A DNA stretch of 64,000 nt, from NCBI RefSeq assembly GCF_000336915.1, contig NZ_AOMD01000028.1:1-64000 (forward strand), given 5' to 3'. Of the stretch, positions 27,371 through 35,537 are shown piece after piece (positions within the stretch are counted from its first letter, which is position 1; every line of letters starts with the position of its first letter). Under the pieces are notes generated by a model. That model was not told where the DNA came from, searched no databases, and saw nothing but the letters and a program-made list of their open reading frames with translations. The DNA is from Halococcus saccharolyticus DSM 5350. Its GTDB lineage: Archaea; Halobacteriota; Halobacteria; Halobacteriales; Halococcaceae. Both the position numbers and the translations under genes were made by a program.

Positions 27371-27835
27371 GCGGTGCGGTCGCGGGCCTGGCGGATGAAG
27401 AGCGAGGGAACGAACGCCGGAGCACGCGCTGCGCGTGGTTCGAGGGAGCGAAGCTCCCTCGTCATCACGAAAGGCGCTTCGCGCCTTTCGAACGACTCCG
27501 AGCTCTCGTTCGCTTCGTCTGCTCACGGGCGCGAAGCGTCCTCAGAACGGCAAAGCCGTTCTGACGGGCTGCACGAGAGCTTCGCTCTCGTGAACGGAGT
27601 GAGTGACCGAGGGCTTCGGCGGTGCTGTGCGGTGGCGGTTGCGGAGTGAGAGTGATTCCACCGCGAGCGACCGCAGGAAGCGAGCGGAAGTTTTTGGTCC
27701 AGATTTTTGCGGGGGATTGAGCGCGCGAGCGGTGCGAGGCGCGAACGAAGTGAGCGTCTCGATGCGAACAGGGAGCGTAGCGACCCGTGAGCAGAGCGAG
27801 CGCGCGATTCCCCGAAGTAAAAAGGTGGGAGCTGG
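27371..27835. repeat. hairpin series in a 465-bp convergent intergenic region
   Basis: No credible gene is present. Five inverted repeats lie at 27423-27437, 27441-27461, 27468-27490, 27542-27564 and 27572-27592. The last four are perfect 9-10 bp stems with 3-nt loops (GAA, TTC, AAA, TTC), each loop flanked by GC on both sides. Farther right are T-tracts on the plus strand (near 27690-27715) that could end the asd transcript, and purine-rich GAGCGAA-type repeats (27720-27810). The segment at 27435-27454 recurs with one mismatch at 34660-34679. Confidence 0.75.
27819..27823 (-). terminator. T-tract terminator after pcn
   Basis: Five T on the minus strand, 13 bp past the PCNA stop codon, preceded by a purine-rich run; a likely transcript end. 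Confidence 0.35.
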
Positions 27836-28579
27836 CTAGTCAGACTGGATCCGCGGTGCGAGCATGAACGTGACCGAGCCCTCGGCCTCGGCGATGTCGA
27901 AGTGGAACTTCACGGGGAACTCCTCGCCAAGATCGAGCGTAACCTCGGCGTCGCTCGGGATCGCCTTGTTCATGTCCTTCAGGTAGTCGAGGCTGTACAG
28001 TGAGTGCGCCGGGCCGACGGTGAGATCGATGAGGTCGTCGCGGTCGAGCTCGAAGTGGACGTCGTCGGTGTCACCCTCGGCATCGACGTAGAACTGTTCT
28101 GCGTCCTCGTTCACGCCGAGCGCGATGTGATCGCTCACCATGTCCGCGGCCGTCACCGCGCGATCGACGTCGCGACCTTCGAGGACGATCGTCGCAGGGA
28201 GATCGAGGTCGGGGATATCGGGTTCCTGGCGGATGGAGTCGGGGTCGATTAGCGCGAGGGTGTATTCGAGGCCGTCGATCGAGATGTGGAGCTTGCGGGT
28301 CTCCTCGTCGAGTTCGAGATGCACGAGGTCGTCGGAGCCGGCCATCCCGGCGATGTCCTGGAGCCGCGAGAGGTTGACGCCGATCACGCCACCGTCGGCC
28401 TCGTAGGACTCGAAGGCCGCTTCCGAGAGCGTGAGGTCGACCATCCCGACGTTCGCGGGGTCCACCGCTCGAATCGCGATCCCGTCGTCGTTGAGATGGA
28501 TCTTACACTCCTCAACCAGCACGCTCACCGAATCGAGAGCCGTTCCGAGCGTCCCGGCGCTCACGATGGCGTTGAACAT
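27836..28579 (-). CDS. pcn: DNA polymerase sliding clamp PCNA
   Basis: 247 residues, beginning [49 protein letters not shown] (interdomain connector) and LAPRIQSD at the C-terminus are characteristic. It forms the trimeric ring that tethers replicative polymerases. ATG at 28579 is supported by the TATA box at 28601-28610; an upstream GTG in the same frame would give a non-family extension. Confidence 0.97.
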   Translation of the reverse strand: MFNAIVSAGTLGTALDSVSVLVEECKIHLNDDGIAIRAVDPANVGMVDLTLSEAAFESYEADGGVIGVNLSRLQDIAGMAGSDDLVHLELDEETRKLHISIDGLEYTLALIDPDSIRQEPDIPDLDLPATIVLEGRDVDRAVTAADMVSDHIALGVNEDAEQFYVDAEGDTDDVHFELDRDDLIDLTVGPAHSLYSLDYLKDMNKAIPSDAEVTLDLGEEFPVKFHFDIAEAEGSVTFMLAPRIQSD

Positions 28580-28600
28580 GGACGCGGTACGACCAGCCAG

Positions 28601-28610
28601 GTTATAAAAG
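28601..28610 (-). promoter_or_regulatory. TATA box of pcn
   Basis: CTTTTATAAC on the minus strand, centred about 26 bp before the PCNA ATG; predicts a leaderless transcript. Confidence 0.65.
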
Positions 28611-28646
28611 GTGCGCGTTGCGGGCGGTCGGAGACGAGTGCAGTGC

Positions 28647-29603
28647 TCAGCCGAACTTGCCGGTGATGTAGTCCTCGACACGTTGGCTCTCGGGGTTCTC
28701 GAAGATCTGATCGGTGTCGCCGTACTCGACGAGTTCGCCGCCGGTGAGGAACACGGCGGTCTGGTCGGAGATGCGGGCGGCCTGCTGCATGTTGTGAGTC
28801 ACGATCACCACGGTGTACTCCTCGGCGAGATCTTCGATGAGATCCTCGATCTTCGAGGTGGCGATGGGGTCGAGCGCGCTCGCGGGCTCGTCCATCAGGA
28901 TGACGTCGGGATCGACTGCGAGACACCGGGCGATACAGAGACGCTGCTGTTGGCCGCCCGACAGCCCAAGCGCGTTGTCGTCGAGTCGGTCGTTCACCTC
29001 GTCCCAGATCGCCGCCTGCCGGAGCGAGCGCTCGACGAGGTCGTCCTCCTTCTCGCTCGTGTCCCGACCGAACAATCGCGACAGGACGCCCGTGTTGATC
29101 TCACCGTGCTTTCGCGGGCCGTAGACGACGTTGTCCCGGATCGATTTCGGGAACGGGTTCGGCTGCTGGAACACCATTCCGACGCGCTTTCGCAGCTCGA
29201 CGAGGTTCGCGCCGTCACGGTAGATCTCCTCGCCGTCGACCGCGACCGAGCCGTCGATCGACGCCGCACGGATCCGGTCGTTCATCCGGTTGAGACACCG
29301 GAGGAACGTCGATTTGCCACAGCCCGACGGTCCGATCAGCGCGGTCACACTCTCCTCGGGGATCTCGATCGAGATGTCCTTGATCGCGTGATCGTCGCCG
29401 TAGTGGACGTTGAGATCGGTGGTGGTGACCTTCGCCGCACCGGCGTACTCGTACTGGACCCACTCGTCGTGAACCGTCTCTTCGGTCTCACCGGCCGTGG
29501 TTTGCTGCCCCGATAGTCGCGTTTCGGTTGCTGTTCCGTCGGTCCGGTCGGTGTCGCCCGTCGTCGCAGTGTCGGTCCGTGGTTGGTTCTCTGTTTCACT
29601 CAT
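28647..29603 (-). CDS. pstB: phosphate ABC transporter ATPase
   Basis: 318 residues. A Thr/Asp-rich N-terminal tail of about 50 residues precedes the ATPase. Walker [10 protein letters not shown] (91-99), Q-loop [11 protein letters not shown], signature LSGGQQQR, Walker B VILMDEP and H-loop THNMQQA are all present and match PstB. It overlaps the end of pstA by 8 bp. It is the last gene of the pst set here; no phoU follows within the window. Confidence 0.95.
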   Translation of the reverse strand: MSETENQPRTDTATTGDTDRTDGTATETRLSGQQTTAGETEETVHDEWVQYEYAGAAKVTTTDLNVHYGDDHAIKDISIEIPEESVTALIGPSGCGKSTFLRCLNRMNDRIRAASIDGSVAVDGEEIYRDGANLVELRKRVGMVFQQPNPFPKSIRDNVVYGPRKHGEINTGVLSRLFGRDTSEKEDDLVERSLRQAAIWDEVNDRLDDNALGLSGGQQQRLCIARCLAVDPDVILMDEPASALDPIATSKIEDLIEDLAEEYTVVIVTHNMQQAARISDQTAVFLTGGELVEYGDTDQIFENPESQRVEDYITGKFG

Positions 29604-31164
29604 AGCGTAGTTTCCTCCGGAAGTACGCCCGCGTCGCGATCCCGATGGCGTAAAACGACAGCACGACGAGCAGCAGGACCAGCGCCGTCCCCCACCCGAA
29701 CGCCTCGACATCCGTCGCACCGACGCCCGCGGTGATCGTCGCGTAAAGCTGGTAGGGAAGCGCGCTGGCCGAGGTCAGCAGCGCGTCGTTGGTGATGAAC
29801 GGCGGCGTCGCGGTGAACGCGAACGAGCCCAACACGTTCGGCGTGGAGTTCGGGAACGGCGATCCCGCCATCACGACGAGGATCGGTGCGGTCTCGCCCG
29901 CGATCCGGCCGACACCGAGGATTACACCAGTGACGATGCCCGGCACCGACGCCGGCAACACCACGCTACGGATGGTCTGCCACTGGCTCACCCCGAGCGC
30001 GGCGCTCGCGTCGCGGTACTCGTCGGGGACGCTCATGATCGCCTCGCGGCTCGTGATGAGCACCAGCGGCAGCAGCATGAACCCGAGCACCAGCATTCCT
30101 GCAAAGAGCGAGGTGGTGTTGCCGAAGCGCGGAACGAGGAAGGCGTACCCGAACAGCCCGAAGACGATGCTCGGTGTGCTCCAGAGGCCGTTGGTCGCGA
30201 TCTCGACGACGCGGGTGAATCCACCTTCGTCGGCGTACTCGGTGAGAAAGAGCGCCGCACCGACACCGAGCGGTACCGCGAAGACCACTGCGCCGACGAC
30301 GAGCCACGCGGTTCCGAGGATCGCCGGCAGCACGCCCGGAATATCGACGTAGATACCCTGCGAAACGTTCGTCACGAACGGCCACGCGAACCCGTCGAGA
30401 CCGATCTCAAGGCCGTCGGTGAGCTTCGGCAGTCCTCGCATGGCGACGAACGCGACCAGTAAGACGAGGATCGCGAGGATCGAGAACGTGTTGATCCCGA
30501 TCAGCAGGTACGCACCGGTCTGTCGTCCTCGGCTACCGAAGCCCGCGCTCGCCTTCGCGGCCGGCCACGCCGCGAGCAGACTACAGAAGATCGTCAGCAA
30601 CGGAACGACCACCGGCGCATGGAACGAGGCTGCGAACCCCGTCGGAGACCACACCCACTCCGGACCGATGACGCCCGTGAGGAACGTGAGGCCGACGCCG
30701 ACGGCAATGGTTCCCGCCGGAATCGTCGCGCCGACGTCCTCGCGCGCGCCCACCACGGCGGCTGCCGTCACCGCTCCGGCGACCAGCGCGGCCAGCAACC
30801 ACGCGACCGTCCCCAGCCCGAACGTCTGCGAGACGACTAGTCCTGTGGCGATCAGTGCCGTGAGGCCAAACGCGACCGCAGCAGCGATTCCTCCCGTATC
30901 GCTCGGCGTCGTCGTGACGGTACCCGTTCGCGAGGCGACACCGAGGCCGATCACGATCGCCCCCACGACGACCAGGCCGGCCCCGAAGAGGTCGTAGAGG
31001 GTGAGGCCAAGCAGTTCGGTCGTCGGTGGCGTGATCCGGAACAGTGCCGTCCACGAGAACAGGAAGGCGAGGAAACCGAGACCGACCGCGAGTGCGCTCG
31101 CACGCTCGAACATGGACGATCGGCCCTCGACGAGCGTCGAATCAGTCCCATAGGCGTCACTCAT
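29596..31164 (-). CDS. pstA: phosphate ABC transporter permease PstA
   Basis: 522 residues, larger than the bacterial protein (about 290). The first about 220 residues hold four to six extra hydrophobic helices; the conserved permease part follows (LPKLTDGL..., [42 protein letters not shown] with the EAA loop). ATG at 31164 overlaps the pstC stop (ATGA). Forms the membrane channel with PstC. Confidence 0.92.
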   Translation of the reverse strand: MSDAYGTDSTLVEGRSSMFERASALAVGLGFLAFLFSWTALFRITPPTTELLGLTLYDLFGAGLVVVGAIVIGLGVASRTGTVTTTPSDTGGIAAAVAFGLTALIATGLVVSQTFGLGTVAWLLAALVAGAVTAAAVVGAREDVGATIPAGTIAVGVGLTFLTGVIGPEWVWSPTGFAASFHAPVVVPLLTIFCSLLAAWPAAKASAGFGSRGRQTGAYLLIGINTFSILAILVLLVAFVAMRGLPKLTDGLEIGLDGFAWPFVTNVSQGIYVDIPGVLPAILGTAWLVVGAVVFAVPLGVGAALFLTEYADEGGFTRVVEIATNGLWSTPSIVFGLFGYAFLVPRFGNTTSLFAGMLVLGFMLLPLVLITSREAIMSVPDEYRDASAALGVSQWQTIRSVVLPASVPGIVTGVILGVGRIAGETAPILVVMAGSPFPNSTPNVLGSFAFTATPPFITNDALLTSASALPYQLYATITAGVGATDVEAFGWGTALVLLLVVLSFYAIGIATRAYFRRKLRYE

Positions 31165-32252
31165 TGGTTCCCTCCGAGGTTCCGTTCCATTCGCTCCTCG
31201 ATCAGTTGGGAGCCGATCGAGAGGAAGAGAACAGTGACGAACAGTACGACGCCCGCGCCGAACAGCGCACTCAGGTGGAGTCCCTGGGCGACGCCGTACT
31301 GGTTGGCGATCACGCTGGTCAGCGTGATGGTGTTGTCGAAGGCGTCGAACAGCGGTCCGGGGAACTCGGTGACGTTCGCGAGGATCACCGTCGCGGCCAT
31401 CGTCTCGCCGACCGCACGACCGACGCCGAGCAGGACGGCGGCCGAGACGCCCGAGAACGCCGCCGGGATCGTGATCCCCATCGTAGTCTGCCACTCGGTT
31501 GAACCGAGCGCGAGCGACCCGCTCTTCATCGACTCGGGAATGGACGTCAGCGCGTCTTCGGCGACCGAGACCACGGTGGGCAGCGCCATCAGCCCGATCA
31601 CCATTCCTGCGACGATCAGGCTCCCGTTCGAGGCGAGGTCGAACGTGTCCGAGCGGCTGAAGTAGCCGTTGATGACGATGAACCCGAGCCAGCCGTAGAC
31701 GATCGACGGGATTCCAGCGAGGATCTCGACGCCCGGTTTCACGATGTCTCGGAGCCAACCGGGAGCGATCTCCGCGATGAAGACGGCGCTCGCGATCCCG
31801 AGCGGCCCCGCGATCGCCATCGCGAGGATCGTCGTTACGACGGTCCCCCAAATCATCGGTGTGAGCGAATATACCGAGTCAGCGGTGCTCCAGAGTCCAG
31901 TCTCGCCGGGATCGATACGCGTGACGAGATCGAGCCCCATCAGCTCGAACACCGGCCACGCCTCCCGGAAGAGAAAGACGATGATGAGTCCCATCACGGC
32001 GACCGTGAACACCGTCGCGAGGAAGGTCAGGGCCTTCGCCGTTTCCGCCTGATGGGCGTACCAGCCGAACCCCACCACGACGAGAAAACCCAGCAGGAAC
32101 ACTGCCGTCAAACTGGATTGGATCAGGAACCCGACCGCGACACCAGCGAGCAAGAGCACACCGACCGCACCCGCAACGAGGGCGCTCCGGTCGGTATCAG
32201 CGGTCCTGTCGCCGAGGCGGCTCGGTAGCCACCGTTCAGGGATCATCGACAT
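31161..32252 (-). CDS. pstC: phosphate ABC transporter permease PstC
   Basis: 363 residues, about seven helices. The conserved region contains GPLGIASAVFIAEIAP, the EAA loop LALGSTEWQTTMGITIPAAFSGVSAAVLLGVGRAVGETMAA and LTSVIANQYG. Lies downstream of pstS by 64 bp and overlaps pstA by 4 bp, so all four pst genes are one operon. Confidence 0.94.
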   Translation of the reverse strand: MSMIPERWLPSRLGDRTADTDRSALVAGAVGVLLLAGVAVGFLIQSSLTAVFLLGFLVVVGFGWYAHQAETAKALTFLATVFTVAVMGLIIVFLFREAWPVFELMGLDLVTRIDPGETGLWSTADSVYSLTPMIWGTVVTTILAMAIAGPLGIASAVFIAEIAPGWLRDIVKPGVEILAGIPSIVYGWLGFIVINGYFSRSDTFDLASNGSLIVAGMVIGLMALPTVVSVAEDALTSIPESMKSGSLALGSTEWQTTMGITIPAAFSGVSAAVLLGVGRAVGETMAATVILANVTEFPGPLFDAFDNTITLTSVIANQYGVAQGLHLSALFGAGVVLFVTVLFLSIGSQLIEERMERNLGGNQ

Positions 32253-32316
32253 CTGAGTGTTGTTGTGTCATTTGATATTCGAATTATGAGATGTCCGGAT
32301 CGGTCGAACGACGGCC

Positions 32317-33558
32317 TCAGCTGCTCGTGTTGCCGGACGAGGCGTTCCCCGAGGACGCGTTGCCGGACGAGGCGTTACCACCACTGTACTCGATGTCCTT
32401 CTCGGGTTCGGCGAGTTTGCTGCGCTCCTCCTCGCGGCGATTAGGCGGCAGCTTGAAGTAATCGTTCGCCTCGACGAACTGCGTCTGGCCGAACTCGGTG
32501 AGCAGCATGTTGATGAACGCGGACTCCTTCGGCGAGGTGTCCTGCCACGTGTAGCAGTGGAGATCGCGCGAGAGCGGGTAATCCTTCGAACCGAGGTTCT
32601 TGCCGAGCTCGTAGGTGGTCCCGTCGAGTTCGAGCGCGATCGCCGGTGCGCCGTTGCCGGTGAACGCCAGCGCGATGTACGCGATCGCGTTATCGGAGTT
32701 GAGCACCGTCGATCGAACCTGCTGATTCTGTCCGATCCGCTGGGAGCAAGCGATCTCGGCGTTCGGATCGCCGAGGAAGTTCGCCCGGAAGGCGGTGTCG
32801 GTTCCCGAACCCTCCGCCCGACAGATGTTCTGGATCTCCTTGTCGTCGCCGGAGTACGAATCGATCTCCGACCAGTTCGTGATCTCACCGGTGTAAATCC
32901 CGCGGAGCTGCTCGCCGGTGAGTTTCGTCACGCCGGCATCGGCGATCGCCTGACTGACTATGACCGGCTGGCCGTCGACGCCGACGACGTGGTCGACGAA
33001 GTCGTCGTAGCTCTCGCGCTCGGGGAGTTCGTCCTGGACGGGTGCGCTGGAGTCACCGATGTCGACCTGATCGTTCATCAGCTTCTCGATCCCCGTGCCG
33101 GAGTGACTGAGACCGACGTTGACCTGGTACGGATCGAGCCCGTAGATGCTCGCGAAGAACTCGGCCATCGGCATGTCGGGGCTGCCGAGCGCCTCGTAGC
33201 CAGGGGCAGTCCCTTCGTCGTTCGATCCCCAGTACTCCCCGTCGTCGGCGGGCGGGTTGGAGTTCCAGACCGATGCGCCGTCGCTCGTGATCGGATACAC
33301 AGTAGAAGAGCCATCAGCAGTCAGCGCCCCGCTCGACTGCTGTGCGCTGCCCCCGCTGGTCCCCTGGCCACCGCTCGTGGAACCGCCACCGCCACTCGCG
33401 TTCGCGCTGCTGTCGTTGCCGCCACCGCTCGCGTTACTGCCGCTGTCGTTGTCACCACCGCTGCCGTTGCCGGAACCGCCGGTACAGCCAGCAACCCCGA
33501 TTGCGGTCCCGGTGCCGATCCCCATCAGTACGCGGCGTCGCGTCGCTTTGCGCGTCAT
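32317..33558 (-). CDS. pstS: phosphate-binding lipoprotein
   Basis: 413 residues. Tat signal with twin Arg (TRRRVLMG) and a lipobox ending AGC, so it is exported folded and lipid-anchored. A Gly/Ser/Asn-rich linker (about residues 28-75) follows, then the PBP fold: TADGSSTVYPIT, SHSGTGIEKL and AEGSGTDTAF bind phosphate. The C-terminus has short SSGNA repeats, encoded by 15-bp repeats. ATG at 33558 chosen; a GTG directly precedes it. Confidence 0.94.
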   Translation of the reverse strand: MTRKATRRRVLMGIGTGTAIGVAGCTGGSGNGSGGDNDSGSNASGGGNDSSANASGGGGSTSGGQGTSGGSAQQSSGALTADGSSTVYPITSDGASVWNSNPPADDGEYWGSNDEGTAPGYEALGSPDMPMAEFFASIYGLDPYQVNVGLSHSGTGIEKLMNDQVDIGDSSAPVQDELPERESYDDFVDHVVGVDGQPVIVSQAIADAGVTKLTGEQLRGIYTGEITNWSEIDSYSGDDKEIQNICRAEGSGTDTAFRANFLGDPNAEIACSQRIGQNQQVRSTVLNSDNAIAYIALAFTGNGAPAIALELDGTTYELGKNLGSKDYPLSRDLHCYTWQDTSPKESAFINMLLTEFGQTQFVEANDYFKLPPNRREEERSKLAEPEKDIEYSGGNASSGNASSGNASSGNTSS

Positions 33559-33596
33559 CACGTGAATGGGAGGGAGATTACTACATAGTTGCTGCT

Positions 33597-33610
33597 AATA
33601 TATATAAATT
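33597..33610 (-). promoter_or_regulatory. TATA box of the pst operon
   Basis: AATTTATATATATT on the minus strand, centred about 45 bp before the pstS start. It predicts a leader of about 18 nt, unlike the leaderless genes elsewhere in the window. Phosphate control is expected for this operon but no named Pho element is recognised. Confidence 0.55.
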
Positions 33611-33777
33611 GAAGCAGGGAGCGGGACATTCCGCTATATATTGCTACGATGTCGTCCGTACAGCCAGTGAGAAGTCGTCGTGGGCCGATGATTATCGACA
33701 ACACCGCTTGCCGACCGAACCGGGATGACGGCTGAACGAAGGGCGTTTACGCACACACGGTCTACGCCGACCAAGAG

Positions 33778-34533
33778 ATGTCGGGTCGGGACGAATACTA
33801 CAACAAAGCCAAACAGCAGGGCTACCGCTCGCGATCGGCGTACAAGCTCCAGCAGCTCGACGACACCGCCGATCTCATCGCTTCGGGCGACACCGTGATC
33901 GACCTCGGGGCCGCGCCGGGTGGCTGGCTCCAGGTCGCTGCCGAGCGGACAGACGACGGCCGCGTGGTGGGCGTCGACCGCCAGCGCATCGAGTCGATCG
34001 ACGGCGTCGAGACGGTCCGCGGAGACCTCACCGAGGACGACACCCAGGCGGAGCTTGCGGAACGGGTCGGGGAAGCGGATCTCGTGCTTTCGGACATGGC
34101 CCCGAACATGACCGGCGAGTACGACCTCGATCACGCTCGTTCCGTCCATCTCGCGCGCCAGGCGCTCGACGTGGCGCGGACCGTACTCGCGCCCGGCGGC
34201 GACCTCGTCGTGAAGGTCTTCGACGGCCGCGATCTCGATGATCTCGAAGCCGACATCGAAGACGAGTTCGAGTACGTCAGAACCGTGCGCCCCGAGGCCT
34301 CGCGCGACGAATCCTCCGAGCTCTATCTCGTCGGGAAGGGGCGGATGACAGCGCCGGTCGAAACGGGCGACGAACTGTCCGTCGAGATCACCGACACGGG
34401 CGACGAGGGCGACGGGATCGCGAAAGTCGAGGAGTACACGCTGTTCGTTTCGGGTGCGGAGGAGGGCGAGACGGTTCGGGTGCGGATCGAGGACGTGAAA
34501 CCACGGTTCGGGTTCGCCGAGCGCATCGACTGA
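33778..34533 (+). CDS. rlmE: 23S rRNA 2'-O-methyltransferase RlmE with TRAM domain
   Basis: 251 residues. N-terminal RrmJ/FtsJ domain: KQQGYRSRSAYKL, SAM motif DLGAAPGGWLQ, SDMAPNMTG and VVKVFDG supply the K-D-K-E tetrad. A C-terminal TRAM domain (about 195-248; TGDELSVEITDTGDEGDGIAKV) adds RNA binding, as in other haloarchaeal homologues. It methylates a uridine in the large-subunit A loop in E. coli. Convergent with the VUT gene across 206 bp. Confidence 0.95.
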   Translation: MSGRDEYYNKAKQQGYRSRSAYKLQQLDDTADLIASGDTVIDLGAAPGGWLQVAAERTDDGRVVGVDRQRIESIDGVETVRGDLTEDDTQAELAERVGEADLVLSDMAPNMTGEYDLDHARSVHLARQALDVARTVLAPGGDLVVKVFDGRDLDDLEADIEDEFEYVRTVRPEASRDESSELYLVGKGRMTAPVETGDELSVEITDTGDEGDGIAKVEEYTLFVSGAEEGETVRVRIEDVKPRFGFAERID

Positions 34534-34659
34534 GTTCGGTCACGGCTTGGAGTCATGAATTTGGAGGGAGATCTGACGTTGTGAGTCCGAGATCGCGACA
34601 ATAGATGCCGATGCAACTGAGAAACCGCACCGCCCACACCCTCCCCAACCGATTCCTTC

Positions 34660-34718
34660 GTGGTTCGAGAGAGCGAAGCGAACGCAGTCGTCCCTCGCAC
34701 GAGTCGCGCCTTCGGCGC
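34660..34718. repeat. dispersed intergenic repeat related to the 27.4-kb hairpins
   Basis: Positions 34660-34679 match 27435-27454 in 19 of 20 bases. A small hairpin GCGCC-TTC-GGCGC follows at 34706-34718, with the same TTC loop as two of the hairpins there. Both copies lie between convergent genes. No coding capacity is evident in 34534-34739. Confidence 0.6.
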
Positions 34719-34739
34719 TCCCGCGCGCCAACCGCAAAA

Positions 34740-35456
34740 TCAGTCAGCGCTGGCGGTCGGTCGGGCGTCGGTCCGCGAGCGCGCGTAGCCGACGATGGCG
34801 TAGACCAGAGGGGTATCAAGGACGGCGATCAGCAATTTGAGGAGATACTGACCGACGCCGAGCGCGAGCAGGACCGAGACCGGGAGCGCGCTACCGAGAC
34901 CGAGGAGTTCCGGTGCGAGGTAGAAGGCGACACTCACGAAGATCACGGTGTCGAGCGCCTGGCTCGTCGCGGTCGAGCCGACGTTCCGGAGCCAGAGCGC
35001 CCGACCCTCGGTGTACTCCCGCAGCCGGTGAAAGACGAACACGTCCCAGTTCTGGCTCACGACGTACGCGAGCAGGCTCCCGAGCACGACGTTGGTGCTC
35101 GCGCCGAGCACCGTGGCGAACGCCGCGGGATCGACGCTCGACGTGGCGGCGGGTGCGGCGATCGTCCCCCAGACCAAGCCCAGAAGGACGAGGTTCATCG
35201 CAAAGCCGATGTTGACGAGGACGTGGGCCGCACGCCGGCCGTAGAGTTCGGCGTAGCAGTCGGAGGCGAGGAACGTCAGCGCGTACGCGAGCGACGCGCC
35301 GGGAAGGATCAGTGTGTCGCCCGTGATCGGGAGCGAGAACGGGATCGAAAAGCCGAGGATTTTGGTGGCGGTGAGCTGGGCGGTCACGAGCGCCGTCGTA
35401 AAGAGCGCGATCAACGCCACCTGCATGCCGGTCGCCCGGTTGTGGGACGTGCTCAT
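34740..35456 (-). CDS. VUT-family (YhhQ-type) 7-deazapurine precursor transporter
   Basis: 238 residues, six to seven helices. TAQLTATKILGFSIPF near the N-terminus, PGASLAYALTFLASDCYAELYGRR in the middle and TSQALDTVIFVSVAF near 165 match the YhhQ/DUF165 family. In bacteria it takes up queuosine precursors (preQ0/preQ1); in archaea the product would feed archaeosine synthesis. Archaeosine genes are not in the window. Confidence 0.85.
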   Translation of the reverse strand: MSTSHNRATGMQVALIALFTTALVTAQLTATKILGFSIPFSLPITGDTLILPGASLAYALTFLASDCYAELYGRRAAHVLVNIGFAMNLVLLGLVWGTIAAPAATSSVDPAAFATVLGASTNVVLGSLLAYVVSQNWDVFVFHRLREYTEGRALWLRNVGSTATSQALDTVIFVSVAFYLAPELLGLGSALPVSVLLALGVGQYLLKLLIAVLDTPLVYAIVGYARSRTDARPTASAD

Positions 35457-35537
35457 CGGTCGGCCCTCCCGGCACGTGTAGCTGCGTGTCGCTGGATCAT
35501 ACGCGGAAGTTCCCGGGCGCGCAATTAGGCCGTTCGA

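Noticed and set aside
31164-31851. Extension of PstA upstream through the same open frame
   Set aside because: That reading is Arg-rich and antisense-like over pstC; the ATG at 31164, overlapping the pstC stop by 4 bp, is the natural start.
32317-32385. 15-bp repeats
   Set aside because: They encode the SSGNA repeats at the C-terminus of PstS, a common low-complexity tail in haloarchaeal lipoproteins.
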